Assembly (NCBI GenBank): GCA_900320515.1
Contig: ONSJ01000006.1
Span: forward strand, 1 to 64,000
Direction: 5' to 3'
Length of the DNA: 64,000 nt
From: an uncultured Methanobrevibacter sp.
GTDB lineage: Archaea > Methanobacteriota > Methanobacteria > Methanobacteriales > Methanobacteriaceae
The notes under the pieces are model-generated. The model was not told where the DNA came from, made no database searches, and saw nothing but the letters and a program-made list of their open reading frames with translations. The first letter of the stretch is position 1, and every line of letters begins with the position of its first letter. The position numbers and the translations under genes were made by a program. Shown one piece after another: positions 47,772 through 57,200 of the stretch.

Positions 47772-48464
47772 TCAGCTGGTATATCTTACCATCAGACTGA
47801 ATAGCTCCTTTGCCCTGTCGGTGGAATTGACTGCGGTTATGTTTTTGGGTATTTCATATACGAATGTCGGATAGCCTGCCTTTGCAATCGGGCATGATAC
47901 AAGCTGTGATGAAGTTGAATTGTACGCCTCATTGTCTGTTGTAGGATAGTTTTCAAAATCGCTTGTTGCATAAATCTTTCTGGCTATTTCCACTGATGCA
48001 TCATCCATTTCGGGAGTTGCCAGATAGAATCCTTCATCATCACCCTTGTCTTTTGAATGACTGATTATTATACAATTCGCACCGGATTTTGTAACATCAG
48101 GATTTACATAGTCATGAACGAGCTTCTCTCCGTTTGCCCTTCCCTTGTCATAGTTTTTTGCGTCTTTTGTCACGTTTACCTGGTAGTGTATGACGTTGAC
48201 TTCGGAATGCCCGTTTGCATATTCCTTGGCCGCCTGAATTTCAGGACCTATTGAAGCATTTTCCCGTGGATGCATTCCTGTAATCAGTGCAATTGTATCT
48301 TCTGATGTCTCGCATCCGTAAATAATTCTTTCAACACTCCCCAAATCGTTTTTTGCAAGTACCTTATAGGATACATGCTTGTCCTGATAGTTTTCAAGGG
48401 CCATAGCGGCTCCAAGGGCAATCAGGATTACAAAAATGAGAAGCACTTTTGTTCTTCTTTTCAA
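47772..48464 (-). CDS. Secreted M14-like zinc peptidase homologue
   Basis: A 230-residue protein with an N-terminal signal or anchor helix (KVLLIFVILIALGAAMAL). The mature part has the pattern of M14/AstE-type metallopeptidases: His65 and Glu68 in TGMHPRENAS, His136 in IIISHSKDK, and a late acid, Glu204 in TFVYEIPKN. This would form a zinc site outside the membrane, so it may trim peptides or wall stems, but the protein is shorter than usual (about 300). The start is TTG after AAGGTGAAACT. It has no operon partner. Confidence 0.6.
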   Translation of the reverse strand: MKRRTKVLLIFVILIALGAAMALENYQDKHVSYKVLAKNDLGSVERIIYGCETSEDTIALITGMHPRENASIGPEIQAAKEYANGHSEVNVIHYQVNVTKDAKNYDKGRANGEKLVHDYVNPDVTKSGANCIIISHSKDKGDDEGFYLATPEMDDASVEIARKIYATSDFENYPTTDNEAYNSTSSQLVSCPIAKAGYPTFVYEIPKNITAVNSTDRAKELFSLMVRYTS

Positions 48465-48949
48465 AGTTTCACCTTAATTTAATTTTTCGTTTATTCAATT
48501 TATAATTTTTTGGTGAAGTTCAAAATAAAAAAGAATAAGGCCGGATTGCTCCAACCCTATCCGCCAATTTTAGTTGTCTCATAACTAATATGTTTCTCAT
48601 AATTCATTGTAAAGAACGGGGAAAATTCTTTACGTTATACTGTTAGTTTTCAAAATATATATTGTTTTCCTTTGTTTTGAGGTCAATTCAATTGTTTTAA
48701 AGCAATTTTACATAATCAGACTTGTTGAATTTAAATATCATGCTTTTTTCGCTCCAATTTCACAAGGCAAATGCAATCATCCGGCCCCAAAAATCCGATG
48801 AATTTTTTTGAATGAACGGCTACTTTTTTTGATTTAACTTCCCTAAAATTAAATAAACTTTCATTTTTAGGATACTTTTAAATATATTATAAAATATAAT
48901 TATTAATACTTAAATCTTTTAAGTGACAATTCAAAAATGAGTGAAAAAT
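48465..48949. other. Intergenic region with several hairpins
   Basis: About 480 bp with no supported gene. Structures seen are GTAAAGAA/TTCTTTAC (48609-48633), a GGCCGGAT at 48539 that is complementary to ATCCGGCC at 48779, and CCTAAAA/TTTTAGG (48842-48871) just before the TATA-like stretch near 48876. Some of this may be a regulatory RNA or operators; none is a known class. Confidence 0.4.
48842..48871 (+). promoter_or_regulatory. Inverted repeat before the XRE-cupin gene
   Basis: CCTAAAA (48842-48848) and TTTTAGG (48865-48871) flank 16 bp and end directly before the AT-rich TTTTAAATATATTATAAAATA promoter-like stretch. The position suits an operator for the regulator itself. Confidence 0.3.
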
Positions 48950-49522
48950 ATGACAAACGAAAACTTTGCAAAAAAGATAAAGGACATTAGAGAAAGACAG
49001 GACATGTCAATTGAAGAACTTTCCGAGAGAAGCGGAGTAAAGCTTGAAGTTTTAGAGGCTATGGAAGCCGGGGAAGTAATTCCGTCCCTCACCCCACTGA
49101 CCAAAATGGCAAGGGCATTAGGCGTAAGGCTCGGAACATTTCTCGACGACACTCCTGAACTGGGACCTGTAGTCACAAGAGGCGGCGTAACCGAAAACTC
49201 ACTTTATTTCTCAGGAAGGGAAGACGTTACCAATGCAACCAACCTTGAGTTCCACTCCCTGGGTGCAGGAAAGATTGACAGGAACATAGATCCGTTTTTA
49301 ATCGACATAGAATTTGAGGAAGGCGAAAAGGAACTTTCATCCCACGAAGGGGAAGAGTTCATATATGTTCTTGAAGGCGAAATCGAAGTGATTTATGGAA
49401 AGGACACATTCACCATCGGAGAGGGTGACACAATATTTTATGACTCAGTGGTGCCTCACCACCTCCACGCAAGCGGAAATGACAAGGCAAAGATACTTGC
49501 CGTGCTGTACACTCCATACTAA
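48950..49522 (+). CDS. XRE-family regulator with cupin domain
   Basis: A 190-residue DNA-binding regulator. An N-terminal helix-turn-helix of the XRE/Cro type occupies about residues 5-60 (MSIEELSERSGVKLEVLEAM), and the C-terminal cupin (about 110-185, SSHEGEEFIYVLEGEIEVIY and PHHLHASG) binds a small ligand. An upstream GTG at 48941 is in frame, but GAGTGAAAAAT leads to the ATG at 48950. It lies 155 bp before the acyl-CoA synthetase on the same strand and probably regulates it, a pairing known in methanogens. Confidence 0.9.
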   Translation: MTNENFAKKIKDIRERQDMSIEELSERSGVKLEVLEAMEAGEVIPSLTPLTKMARALGVRLGTFLDDTPELGPVVTRGGVTENSLYFSGREDVTNATNLEFHSLGAGKIDRNIDPFLIDIEFEEGEKELSSHEGEEFIYVLEGEIEVIYGKDTFTIGEGDTIFYDSVVPHHLHASGNDKAKILAVLYTPY

Positions 49523-49677
49523 TATGATTGAGGCTTGATAATATGTTTGAAATATCACAAATGACAAAGGACAATGCTGTAATTAAATTTTTCACTCGTG
49601 ATTTGGGATTGTTGCGTTTGCAAAACTATTATTTGAGCCAAAATTTGTTGAATTAAAAAATTAAGGAGTTTATTATT

Positions 49678-51342
49678 ATGAGTGAATTATTTACAGAACT
49701 TCCATTAGGAAAGTTTTTCGAATCAATGGTTGAAAAACAGCCTGACCATGAATTTATCGTTTATCCGGACAGAAACTTAAGATTTACATACAAGGAATTT
49801 GATGAAAGAATTGATAACCTGGCTAAAGGAATGCTGGCAATCGGAATTGAAAAGGGTGACCATGTCGGTATTTGGGCAAAGAATGTTCCAGAATGGCTGA
49901 CATATATGTTTGCAACCGCAAAAATCGGTGCGACAATAGTGACAGTCAACACTGCATACCAGTCCCATGAGCTTGAATATGTGCTTAAGCAATCAGACAT
50001 GAAGGCATTGGCAATGACTGACGGGTTCAGGGACACCAGCTATTTTGACATCATAAATGAGCTTGTTCCCGAACTTAAAAGCTGTGCAAGGGGCCATCTT
50101 GTTGCCGAAAGATTCCCTCGCTTAAAGTTCATTTTCCATGTCGGCCAGGAAAAGCATCGGGGAATGTACAATACCAATGAACTTATTCTCCTTGGTATGA
50201 ACTACGACGATGAGGAATATCAGAGAATCAAGGATTCAGTTACACAGCATGATGTAATCAACATGCAGTACACATCAGGAACCGAAGGTTTTCCAAAAGG
50301 AGTAATGCTCACAAGCCGCAACATCGTAAACGACGGATACTACATTGGGGAAAACATGAACTACACCGCCAAGGACAGGCTGCTCCTGCAGGTGCCGCTG
50401 TTCCACTGTTTCGGTACAGTTTTAGGTGTAATGGCAGTTATCACCCACGGTTCAACCATGGTTGTTCTTGAGGAATATGACCCATTGCTTGCGATATCCT
50501 CAATTCAGAAGGAGAAATGTACCTCAATCTACGGTGTTCCTACAATGTTTATCGGAATGATGAACCATCCTATGTTTGAAATGTTTGACATGAGCTCTCT
50601 TAGAACCGGTATCATGGCAGGGTCAACTTGTCCTGTTGAAACCATGAAGGATGCAATCGAAAAGATGAACATGAAGGAGATTACAAGCGTATACGGCCTT
50701 ACTGAAGCCGCACCGGGTTTCACACAGACCAACGCTGCCGATTCATTCGAGAAGAAAATCAACACCGTTGGCCGCAAGTTCCCTAATATTGAGGTCAAAA
50801 TCGTTGATCCCGAAACCGGTGAGGAACTGGGTCCGGGAGAAACCGGTGAGATAATGTGCAGGGGATTCAACGTCATGAAGGGATACTACAACATGCCTGA
50901 AAAGACCGCAGAGACAATCGAGCCTGACGGATGGCTTCACTCAGGAGACCTTGCAACAGTCGATGAGGACGGATACTACTCCATTGTGGGCCGTATCAAG
51001 GACATGATTATCCGTGGTGGAGAAAACATTTATCCGCGTGAAATTGAGGAATTCCTCTTCACCCATGAATGCGTACAGGACGTGCAGGTTGCAGGAATCC
51101 CTGATGAAAAGTACGGTGAAATCGTAGGCGCATTCATCATCAAGGAAGATGGGTTTGACGATGTCACCGAAGCCGATATCCGTGACTTCTGCATAGGTTC
51201 CATTGCAAGATACAAAGTGCCTAAATACGTGTTCTTCGTGGATGAGTTCCCGCTCACTACAAGCGGAAAAATCCAGAAGTACAAGCTGGGCGATCTGGGC
51301 CTTAAGCTATTGGACGAACGCCGTGAAAGGGGAGAATTATAG
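49678..51342 (+). CDS. Acyl-CoA synthetase (AMP-forming)
   Basis: A 554-residue ANL-superfamily ligase that activates a carboxylic acid to its CoA thioester with ATP. Motifs seen are [20 protein letters not shown] (P-loop, residue about 197), [10 protein letters not shown] (about 340), [21 protein letters not shown] (about 420), [20 protein letters not shown], and the catalytic [10 protein letters not shown] near the C-terminus. The substrate is probably a short- or medium-chain fatty acid. An upstream ribosome binding site AAGGAGTTTATTATT leads to the ATG. The regulator encoded just upstream probably controls it. A hairpin overlapping the stop and T-run terminates it. Confidence 0.92.
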   Translation: MSELFTELPLGKFFESMVEKQPDHEFIVYPDRNLRFTYKEFDERIDNLAKGMLAIGIEKGDHVGIWAKNVPEWLTYMFATAKIGATIVTVNTAYQSHELEYVLKQSDMKALAMTDGFRDTSYFDIINELVPELKSCARGHLVAERFPRLKFIFHVGQEKHRGMYNTNELILLGMNYDDEEYQRIKDSVTQHDVINMQYTSGTEGFPKGVMLTSRNIVNDGYYIGENMNYTAKDRLLLQVPLFHCFGTVLGVMAVITHGSTMVVLEEYDPLLAISSIQKEKCTSIYGVPTMFIGMMNHPMFEMFDMSSLRTGIMAGSTCPVETMKDAIEKMNMKEITSVYGLTEAAPGFTQTNAADSFEKKINTVGRKFPNIEVKIVDPETGEELGPGETGEIMCRGFNVMKGYYNMPEKTAETIEPDGWLHSGDLATVDEDGYYSIVGRIKDMIIRGGENIYPREIEEFLFTHECVQDVQVAGIPDEKYGEIVGAFIIKEDGFDDVTEADIRDFCIGSIARYKVPKYVFFVDEFPLTTSGKIQKYKLGDLGLKLLDERRERGEL

Positions 51343-51364
51343 TTCTCCTAAACCATTTTTTTTT
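51331..51364 (+). terminator. Acyl-CoA synthetase terminator containing the stop codon
   Basis: GGAGAA-ttatag-TTCTCC is a perfect 6-bp stem with the TAG stop at 51340-51342 in the loop, followed by a T-run. Confidence 0.6.
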
Positions 51365-51404
51365 ACCTTGTCATATCAATATTGTTCCGATTTCATCAAA
51401 AAAA

Positions 51405-51418
51405 CGAAACCTTTATAT
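51405..51418 (+). promoter_or_regulatory. Strong archaeal promoter (BRE plus TATA)
   Basis: CGAAACCTTTATATAT is an archetypal BRE/TATA arrangement about 25-30 bp before a likely start site near 51440. It drives no ordinary gene for the next 320 bp; the transcript would contain a 16-codon frame and a long hairpin. Confidence 0.55.
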
Positions 51419-51536
51419 ATGATATGATACATAAATGTTACTGCACTACAAATTATAGAAATAATTTAACCACATCATTAAAATTGAATTTGAATCCGGA
51501 CTCTGTACGAACTCTTTAACATTGGAGCTGATAAAA

Positions 51537-51587
51537 ATGACACCACAGGTAAAATCAACTACTGCATGGAGCGTAGTATTCTTTTAG
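51537..51587 (+). CDS. Possible 16-residue leader peptide
   Basis: A short open frame (MTPQVKSTTAWSVVFF) begins 6 nt after TTGGAGCTG, a good ribosome binding site, about 100 nt downstream of a strong promoter. It ends 9 nt before a large stem-loop. This layout resembles a leader peptide or the 5' relic of a degraded gene. It is too short to be tested by coding statistics. Confidence 0.35.
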   Translation: MTPQVKSTTAWSVVFF

Positions 51588-51595
51588 ACCATACG

Positions 51596-51635
51596 GTTGC
51601 TTAATCTAAGATATTTCAACCCCCGATTAGGCAAC
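51596..51635 (+). ncRNA. Stem-loop in untranslated leader
   Basis: GTTGCTTAATC pairs with GATTAGGCAAC (11 bp with one G-U) around an 18-nt loop that ends in a C-run. A second small hairpin, GACC-atcc-GGTC, lies near 51717, before the gene at 51765. Together with the upstream promoter this suggests a structured leader or small RNA. No known riboswitch class is recognised. Confidence 0.4.
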
Positions 51636-51764
51636 ATCTTGAATTGATTTGCATTTCCCAGACTATCTTATCGACTATTTACACCGCTGGATATTCTCGA
51701 TTTGTAACCTATACAGACCATCCGGTCCTTAAAATTTAAACTATCATCATTTAGAGGAAATAAA

Positions 51765-52289
51765 ATGGAAATAAAGAGAAATATTAATTTGAACATTAAA
51801 AAGACTGTCGAAAACTCCGTATGCGGAAATGAAGAGTTTCATTTCTATGTGGATGAACTAACATCCAATAATTACATGCCGACTTATGCGGGCATGGCCG
51901 ATGAAAAATACGCATTTGATGAAATGGGCGATGAATTCTTTGAATTTTTAGCTCAAAAAGCCGATGGGGACGGAATCTACATCCGCCTTGTATATGCAAC
52001 TGCCAGTGAAATGGATGGCGAAGCTGTATTCCAGCTGGAATATGGTGAGGCCAAAGAGGAATACAGGACTGAAGACATTGATGATGTCCTGGTGTTTGAA
52101 TTTGCAGACTATGGAATCAAAGTGAAGGGAAACGAGGTGACCTTTGGCGCAACAATAGAAGGAGGTTGCGGACATACTCCCTACTTTGCCGAATTCGGAT
52201 CAAAGAAAGCCAGTGAAGATTTTATTTCACTTGAAAATCCTTTGAACAGAAGGATAATATCGATTATGGAGGGGATGATATATGATTAA
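51765..52289 (+). CDS. Unknown soluble protein, 174 residues
   Basis: Unrecognised acidic protein without signal peptide or membrane segment. Residues 20-110 have alternating strand-like stretches (IYIRLVYATASEMDGEAVFQL, DDVLVFEFADYGIKV) and the C-terminal half has EGGCGHTPYFAEFGSKKASEDF. The start follows TTTAGAGGAAATAAA. Its last bases overlap by 8 nt the start of a small membrane protein, so the two are translationally coupled. It opens a run of small unknown genes reaching to 53.2 kb. Confidence 0.65.
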   Translation: MEIKRNINLNIKKTVENSVCGNEEFHFYVDELTSNNYMPTYAGMADEKYAFDEMGDEFFEFLAQKADGDGIYIRLVYATASEMDGEAVFQLEYGEAKEEYRTEDIDDVLVFEFADYGIKVKGNEVTFGATIEGGCGHTPYFAEFGSKKASEDFISLENPLNRRIISIMEGMIYD

Positions 52290-52437
52290 CAGTTTCATAT
52301 CAGTTTTACAGCTGGTCCTGATATTGATTTTGGCCTGTGTGCTGCTGTACATATTGCTGATTAAGGGGGACAACAACAGAAGCTCCTATTTCATGTTTAT
52401 AATAGATTTGTGCATGTTGTGGATGGTATTGATTTAA
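52282..52437 (+). CDS. Small single-helix membrane protein, 51 residues
   Basis: The frame starts ATGATTAACAG at 52282, overlapping the previous gene's stop, with the excellent ribosome binding site GGAGGGGATGATAT. The protein has one long hydrophobic helix (LVLILILACVLLYILLI), a short charged turn (KGDNNRSS) and a second hydrophobic stretch to the end. No family is recognised. Overlap and ribosome binding site support that it is real, in an operon with the 51,765 gene. Confidence 0.55.
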   Translation: MINSFISVLQLVLILILACVLLYILLIKGDNNRSSYFMFIIDLCMLWMVLI

Positions 52438-52446
52438 AGAGGTTCT

Positions 52447-52809
52447 ATGCTGATTGATTGGGTTAGATATTCACAAGAGGTCGTTGAATTTTTAAATGTT
52501 GAAACGCTGAAGAAGATTGACTATGGAATTTTGGACTTATCCAAAATCAGGAATCATGAGCTCAGGGAAGTTCTTGTCTTCCTTGAAGAGCTTTTAACCA
52601 TGGAGCTGAAGGTAAATTACCTGGAAAATGACACCGGGCTTTTCAGGGTCCATGTTGTTGGGGGCAAATGTTATTATAAGGAATTCGGATATGTGATTGA
52701 AGCTGATTCCGTATGCGAGCTGAAGGAATTGGTTTTGGCAGAAGACAGAATATGGTATGTGTTTGATGAGATTATGGCCTGTAATTATTTGGGGAGCGCT
52801 TCTCCTTGA
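52447..52809 (+). CDS. Unknown protein carrying the shared ~50-residue domain
   Basis: A 120-residue cytoplasmic protein. Residues 1-60 are helical and unrecognised. Residues about 66-114 (from FRVHVVGGKCYYKEF through IEADSVCELKELVLA to IWYVFDEIM) align without gaps with the repeats of the 59,829 protein over its last 27 positions. It starts 9 bp after the small membrane protein gene with AAGAGGTTCT before the ATG. Function unknown. The gene shares its neighbourhood with the next zinc-ribbon gene, which has the same domain. Confidence 0.65.
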   Translation: MLIDWVRYSQEVVEFLNVETLKKIDYGILDLSKIRNHELREVLVFLEELLTMELKVNYLENDTGLFRVHVVGGKCYYKEFGYVIEADSVCELKELVLAEDRIWYVFDEIMACNYLGSASP

Positions 52810-52867
52810 ATAATTAACATTTTTCAATGGACAAGGATGTTGAAAATTAAAGATATGGGGGTTAAAT

Positions 52868-53239
52868 ATGAAAACATGTCCTAACTGCTCCAAAGGATTA
52901 AACGGGAGCTTTAAATACTGCAACGGATGCGGTTCTAATTTGGAAAGTGGAGTTATCGGAGACTTCAAAACAGATTATCTGAATGTATTTAAAATCAATG
53001 ATGAATTTGTCTACCTTTTCTCAGTGAAAGGAAGGCAGATCGTACTGAAGGCAAATTCAATCGATGATTTAAGGGAATTTGTCAAAATCAAGAGGTTCCC
53101 ATGGAGGGAGCCGGAAAGAAACCTGTTGGAACATGAGGTGTCACTGACAAAACCGGCAAATGATGATTATGGGATTATAGGCGTCACAACGCTTGAGAGA
53201 AATCCCGAATATTCAAATCTTGATAAGCTATTCAAGTAA
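52868..53239 (+). CDS. Zinc-ribbon protein with the shared ~50-residue domain
   Basis: A 123-residue protein. An N-terminal zinc ribbon (CPNCSKGLN...CNGCG, residues 4-20) is followed by one copy of the unexplained domain (about 36-92: YLNVFKINDEFVYLFSVKG, LKANSIDDLREFVKI, FPWREPERNLLEHE), then a short tail. The start follows ATGGGGGTTAAAT. It is 58 bp after the 52,447 gene on the same strand. Zinc-ribbon plus a small alpha/beta domain might bind nucleic acid or another protein; this is inference only. Confidence 0.7.
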   Translation: MKTCPNCSKGLNGSFKYCNGCGSNLESGVIGDFKTDYLNVFKINDEFVYLFSVKGRQIVLKANSIDDLREFVKIKRFPWREPERNLLEHEVSLTKPANDDYGIIGVTTLERNPEYSNLDKLFK

Positions 53240-53251
53240 TCACGCTGACTG

Positions 53252-53331
53252 CTGTTTAAGTGGGTTTTTATTTGTTCATATCATTTCACCTTTTAAATTC
53301 ACTCCTTAAATTGCTTTTCCCACTTAAACAG
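53252..53331. repeat. 13-bp perfect inverted repeat spaced by 54 bp
   Basis: CTGTTTAAGTGGG (53252-53264) and CCCACTTAAACAG (53319-53331) are exact reverse complements between two genes, directly before the helicase operon. The spacing is too large for a simple terminator; it may be a long hairpin in RNA, an operator pair or the ends of a tiny mobile element. Confidence 0.55.
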
Positions 53332-53375
53332 TACAAAATTATTTAACTAATTTTAAACAAAAATTATGAACAGTT

Positions 53376-54224
53376 ATGATAAATGAGGTTATGATAAACA
53401 GACTGGATGAACTTATTGGAGACTATAACACTCCTTTTTTCAATTACCTGCTTTACTCTTATGACTTGAGCCTGAATGAATGTGAAAGCATAATCGATGA
53501 GCTGAAGGAGGACATCAGCTCAAGCAAGGTCGTCTCTGACAATATGGTGTCCACTCTGGATGCATATTTCAAGTCAAAAGTCGCAGATTTGGAAAAGCAG
53601 GAAAAGCTTAAATACCTGGATGGCCTCATTAGCGAAGATAATGGCTTTTACATTAAATACCTTAAAAAATATGACCTGCCTGCCGATGACATTTCCCTGA
53701 TTCGAGAAAGGGTCGAGTCCAAAATCATCGCCGACAACATAACAGACTTTGAAATCAAGAGATACCTTGAGTACTACTTTTCAAATTCCCTAAAGCAGAT
53801 TTCCTACATAAACGATCTGAACGGCATTGTCGGAAACAATTACGATACCCTTCTGATTCAAAACCAGAAGAAGACCTATCCGATTTTAAGGGACAAAGAC
53901 ATTGTAGATATCGTCTTTGCCATTCATGGTGAAATCATAGAAGCCAGGGAATTTAAAAACGGCATCAAGAATGAATTCAAAAGGCAGTGCATGATTAGAA
54001 GTGAGGACAAAAAGGCGAAATGCAGAAAAAACCTCAACAGGTTTGTTGTTGACAGTGGAGACTCCTTTTCAAAGCTGGTGGAATTCAAGGGCCTTGAAAA
54101 AAGGGACGGTGAGATAATAGTTTCGCAAATAATGGATGACATCTCAAAAGGTCTCGTTCAGCCCGAAATGATTGACGGTGTTTTCATAACCAGACGTTTC
54201 AACGATTACAATGAGAGACAGTAG
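53376..54224 (+). CDS. Unknown helical protein coupled to the helicase
   Basis: Unrecognised 282-residue soluble protein, mostly helical, with several similar stretches (EDISSSKVVSDNMVSTLDAY; RVESKIIADNITDFEIKRYL; GEIIVSQIMDDISKGLVQ) that may be a degenerate helical repeat. A basic patch (KKAKCRKNLNRF) lies near residue 213. It overlaps the helicase gene by 14 nt, so the two are translationally coupled and probably act together. No clear ribosome binding site precedes the ATG at 53376; a second ATG lies at 53391 with GAGGTT unusually close. Confidence 0.65.
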   Translation: MINEVMINRLDELIGDYNTPFFNYLLYSYDLSLNECESIIDELKEDISSSKVVSDNMVSTLDAYFKSKVADLEKQEKLKYLDGLISEDNGFYIKYLKKYDLPADDISLIRERVESKIIADNITDFEIKRYLEYYFSNSLKQISYINDLNGIVGNNYDTLLIQNQKKTYPILRDKDIVDIVFAIHGEIIEAREFKNGIKNEFKRQCMIRSEDKKAKCRKNLNRFVVDSGDSFSKLVEFKGLEKRDGEIIVSQIMDDISKGLVQPEMIDGVFITRRFNDYNERQ

Positions 54225-57200
54225 CGTTTTTACTTTCCTGAAAAGTAAGTATGAAAATTTATATGACCTGTGCACGGTCATGGAAAAACTGATTGTTCTT
54301 GAAAGATACGGCCTAGCCATGGCTGTAGCCAAGATAATCCTTGATCTGTTCTGCCGCCAGACAAAAAGGGAGCTTGTCTTCACGATTGATGTTTTCAATG
54401 ACGATTCACTGTCACTGAGTCGAAACGATTTGGAAAGCGTCCACAAAATACTTTTTGATTATATCTATAGGGACTATTTTGTCGGCCTTGATGAGTTTTT
54501 AAGGGTCGACTATGAATTCGATTTCACGTATTTGGGCAGCAATCCAAGAATAACCAATGATGACGTTTACCTTATAGTCGACAATCTTGAGGTTGACTCT
54601 GTAGCTCCGGCCCTGGTGGGTCTTGAGGGTGATGATTTGATATCCATTGAGGATCTGGACGCAGAGGATAAGAAGAGGACATTGGATATGGTTGAGGAAA
54701 ATCTCAATCGGTTCATAAGGACTCATATCCTGACACTTGATTTGTTTGACAGCGAGGGAAATCCAATTTCACGGCCGCTCAACTTCGAAGCTGTCAGAAA
54801 GGCCGACAGGTGTGCCGTTCGAGAGATTCCCCCTGATGTCGAGCTTGATGAATTTCAAAGGGATGCAGTGGAATATATTGGAAAGCCCCTGGTGATCAAT
54901 GCGGGACCGGGTGCCGGAAAAACACGGGTGATCATTGAAAGGGTGCTTTATCTGATTGAAAACGGAGCAGAACCCGAATCCATACTTGTTATCACATTCA
55001 CCAACAAGGCCGCCGATGAGCTGAGGGAGCGATTCAAAAAGGACACCAAGCTGGAGCTCAACGTCATAAACCAGATGAGGATAAGCACAATCCACAGCTT
55101 CTGCAGGTCAATCCTATCGGATTTCTGTGACATTCCATATAACCTGCTTAAGAGGGAATCCGAAAGGAACCTCTTTTTCAACAAGCACAGAGGGGACCTG
55201 GGCTTTACGGGTCCCGCATTTCTTCGAAACTACGAATCCGGACAGGTCCTAAAAAAGTATGAGGAATATGCATTGTTTGAGGTTGACTCAAAGGCGCTTA
55301 TAGAATATATCGAATCTAAGTACCGGCCAAGCGAGGAATACCTTGAATACATTGACGGGTATTACCAAACACACTCTCACAACCAGTATCCGACAAAAAA
55401 GGAAATCAAGGCAAGGCACTTTTCATGCGATGTCTACAAGGCACGTTACCTGCAGATTGCCAAATCATACAGGGACTGGATTGAGCTTATGGAGGCGGAG
55501 CACGTCTGCGACCAGAATTATCTTCTCATCAAGGCACTGGAGATACTTTCAGATAAGGACAACCTGAAGCAGGTCCAGTACCGCAATGTCCTGATTGACG
55601 AGTTTCAGGACACCGACGCCATTCAGATGCAGATATTCGAACACTTAAGAAGCATTTCAGACACCTTCACAGTTGTCGGCGATGCGGACCAGAGCATATA
55701 CTCCTTCAGGGCGGCAAATCCGAAATTCTTCAACGACTATGCGAAAAGCGATGAGTTTGAAAACAGGATTCTTGTAAACAATTACCGCTCGACTTCAGAC
55801 ATAGTCGAGTTCAATGAAAGGTTCATAAGCCCGAAGCGTTCAAATCCCAAGGATTTAAAGGCGGTCAACGAATCCAAGATGCCGGTCTACATGCTTGAAA
55901 ACAGGAAGGATGATGAATACCGGGGAATTGCATATATTGTCAAGAACCTGAAAAGCTCCGGAAAGATCGCCAAATACAGTGATGTCTGCATTCTCTTCAG
56001 AAGCCACAAGGACAAAAAGGACATCCTCGAGGAATTCGAAAAGGAAAACATCCCATATTACCTTAAGGGAATTGACGATCTGATTTATCAGGATGAGGTG
56101 AAGGCTGTGCTTGCCCTTCTTTGGTATATGCTCCCATTTGACCCGACACGCATTGCATATTACGGGGATGGGGGCCAGTGGATAAACCTCTCGTCATTCA
56201 CTGATATCTACTATGAATCCTCAAAGGTCTTCAGGCTTTCAGCCAAAACCCAGGACATCCTCAACGACATCGAACGCAGGTTCCATGCAAATGTCGTAAG
56301 CGTCAAAAGCAGTTTCAAGCCCCTTGATTCCTCCTCAAGGTCATCATCGATAATGGACGTGGTCAGGGACTTTGCAGACGATACCTTGGAGGAGATATTC
56401 AGCAGGGTCGGTCCGGTCGATTTGAGCACGTTTTCACGAAGCGAGCTTGCAGGAATCGGAATAACCGACGAGCATGACCTTGACTTCTTTTCGGATTTAA
56501 ATGAGCTTAAATCATCCCTTGGCGAGGTGAGAATGTCCTGCCTTGAAGTGTTTTATGAGCTTATAAGGATAACAGGCTTTGCAGATGAGCTTTTCTCAAG
56601 AAGCGACTTTGAAGCCAAGAAGGCGGCCCTCAACCTTGCGTTGATATCCGAAATAATCTCGGATTATGAAAACATCATGGGAAAATACGACCTTATCGGA
56701 CTTTTCAATTATCTCTACCGTTCGCTCAAGTACTACTCATGTCCGATCAATGAGGAGGAGGACAACTCCCAGAAGGTCCATATCATGACTGTCCACAAGG
56801 CAAAGGGCCTTGAATATCCCGTGGTGATAACCGCTTCAATCAAGGACAGAAGCTTTCCTCTTACATTTTCCCCTCAGAGGAAGAATCATGTATTCAACAA
56901 CTATCCTGTCTATCCGACCCCAAACAGGTTTTTGAAATACAAGATATCCGAAAAGCTGGAGCCCTTCGAGTTCGACCGTGAGGAGGAGAGGGTGGTTTAT
57001 GTTGCAAACACCCGTGCAGAGGAGCTTTTGATACTTTCGACAGTGCTTCCAAGGACAGGTAGCAGAACCCCTCAGGTGCTCAGGGACTATGAAGATGAGC
57101 TGGTCAAAATCGAGCCTTCCGATGTATTTGACATGAAAAAAGTCACATCCCACATGGTCAGGGACACCAATCTCTTCAACCAGATCGATTTTGAAAACAT

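Noticed and set aside
48539-48786. Long-range complementarity GGCCGGAT/ATCCGGCC as a structured RNA
   Set aside because: Only 8 bp over about 230 nt with no supporting promoter or conserved motif; kept only as a note in the intergenic entry.
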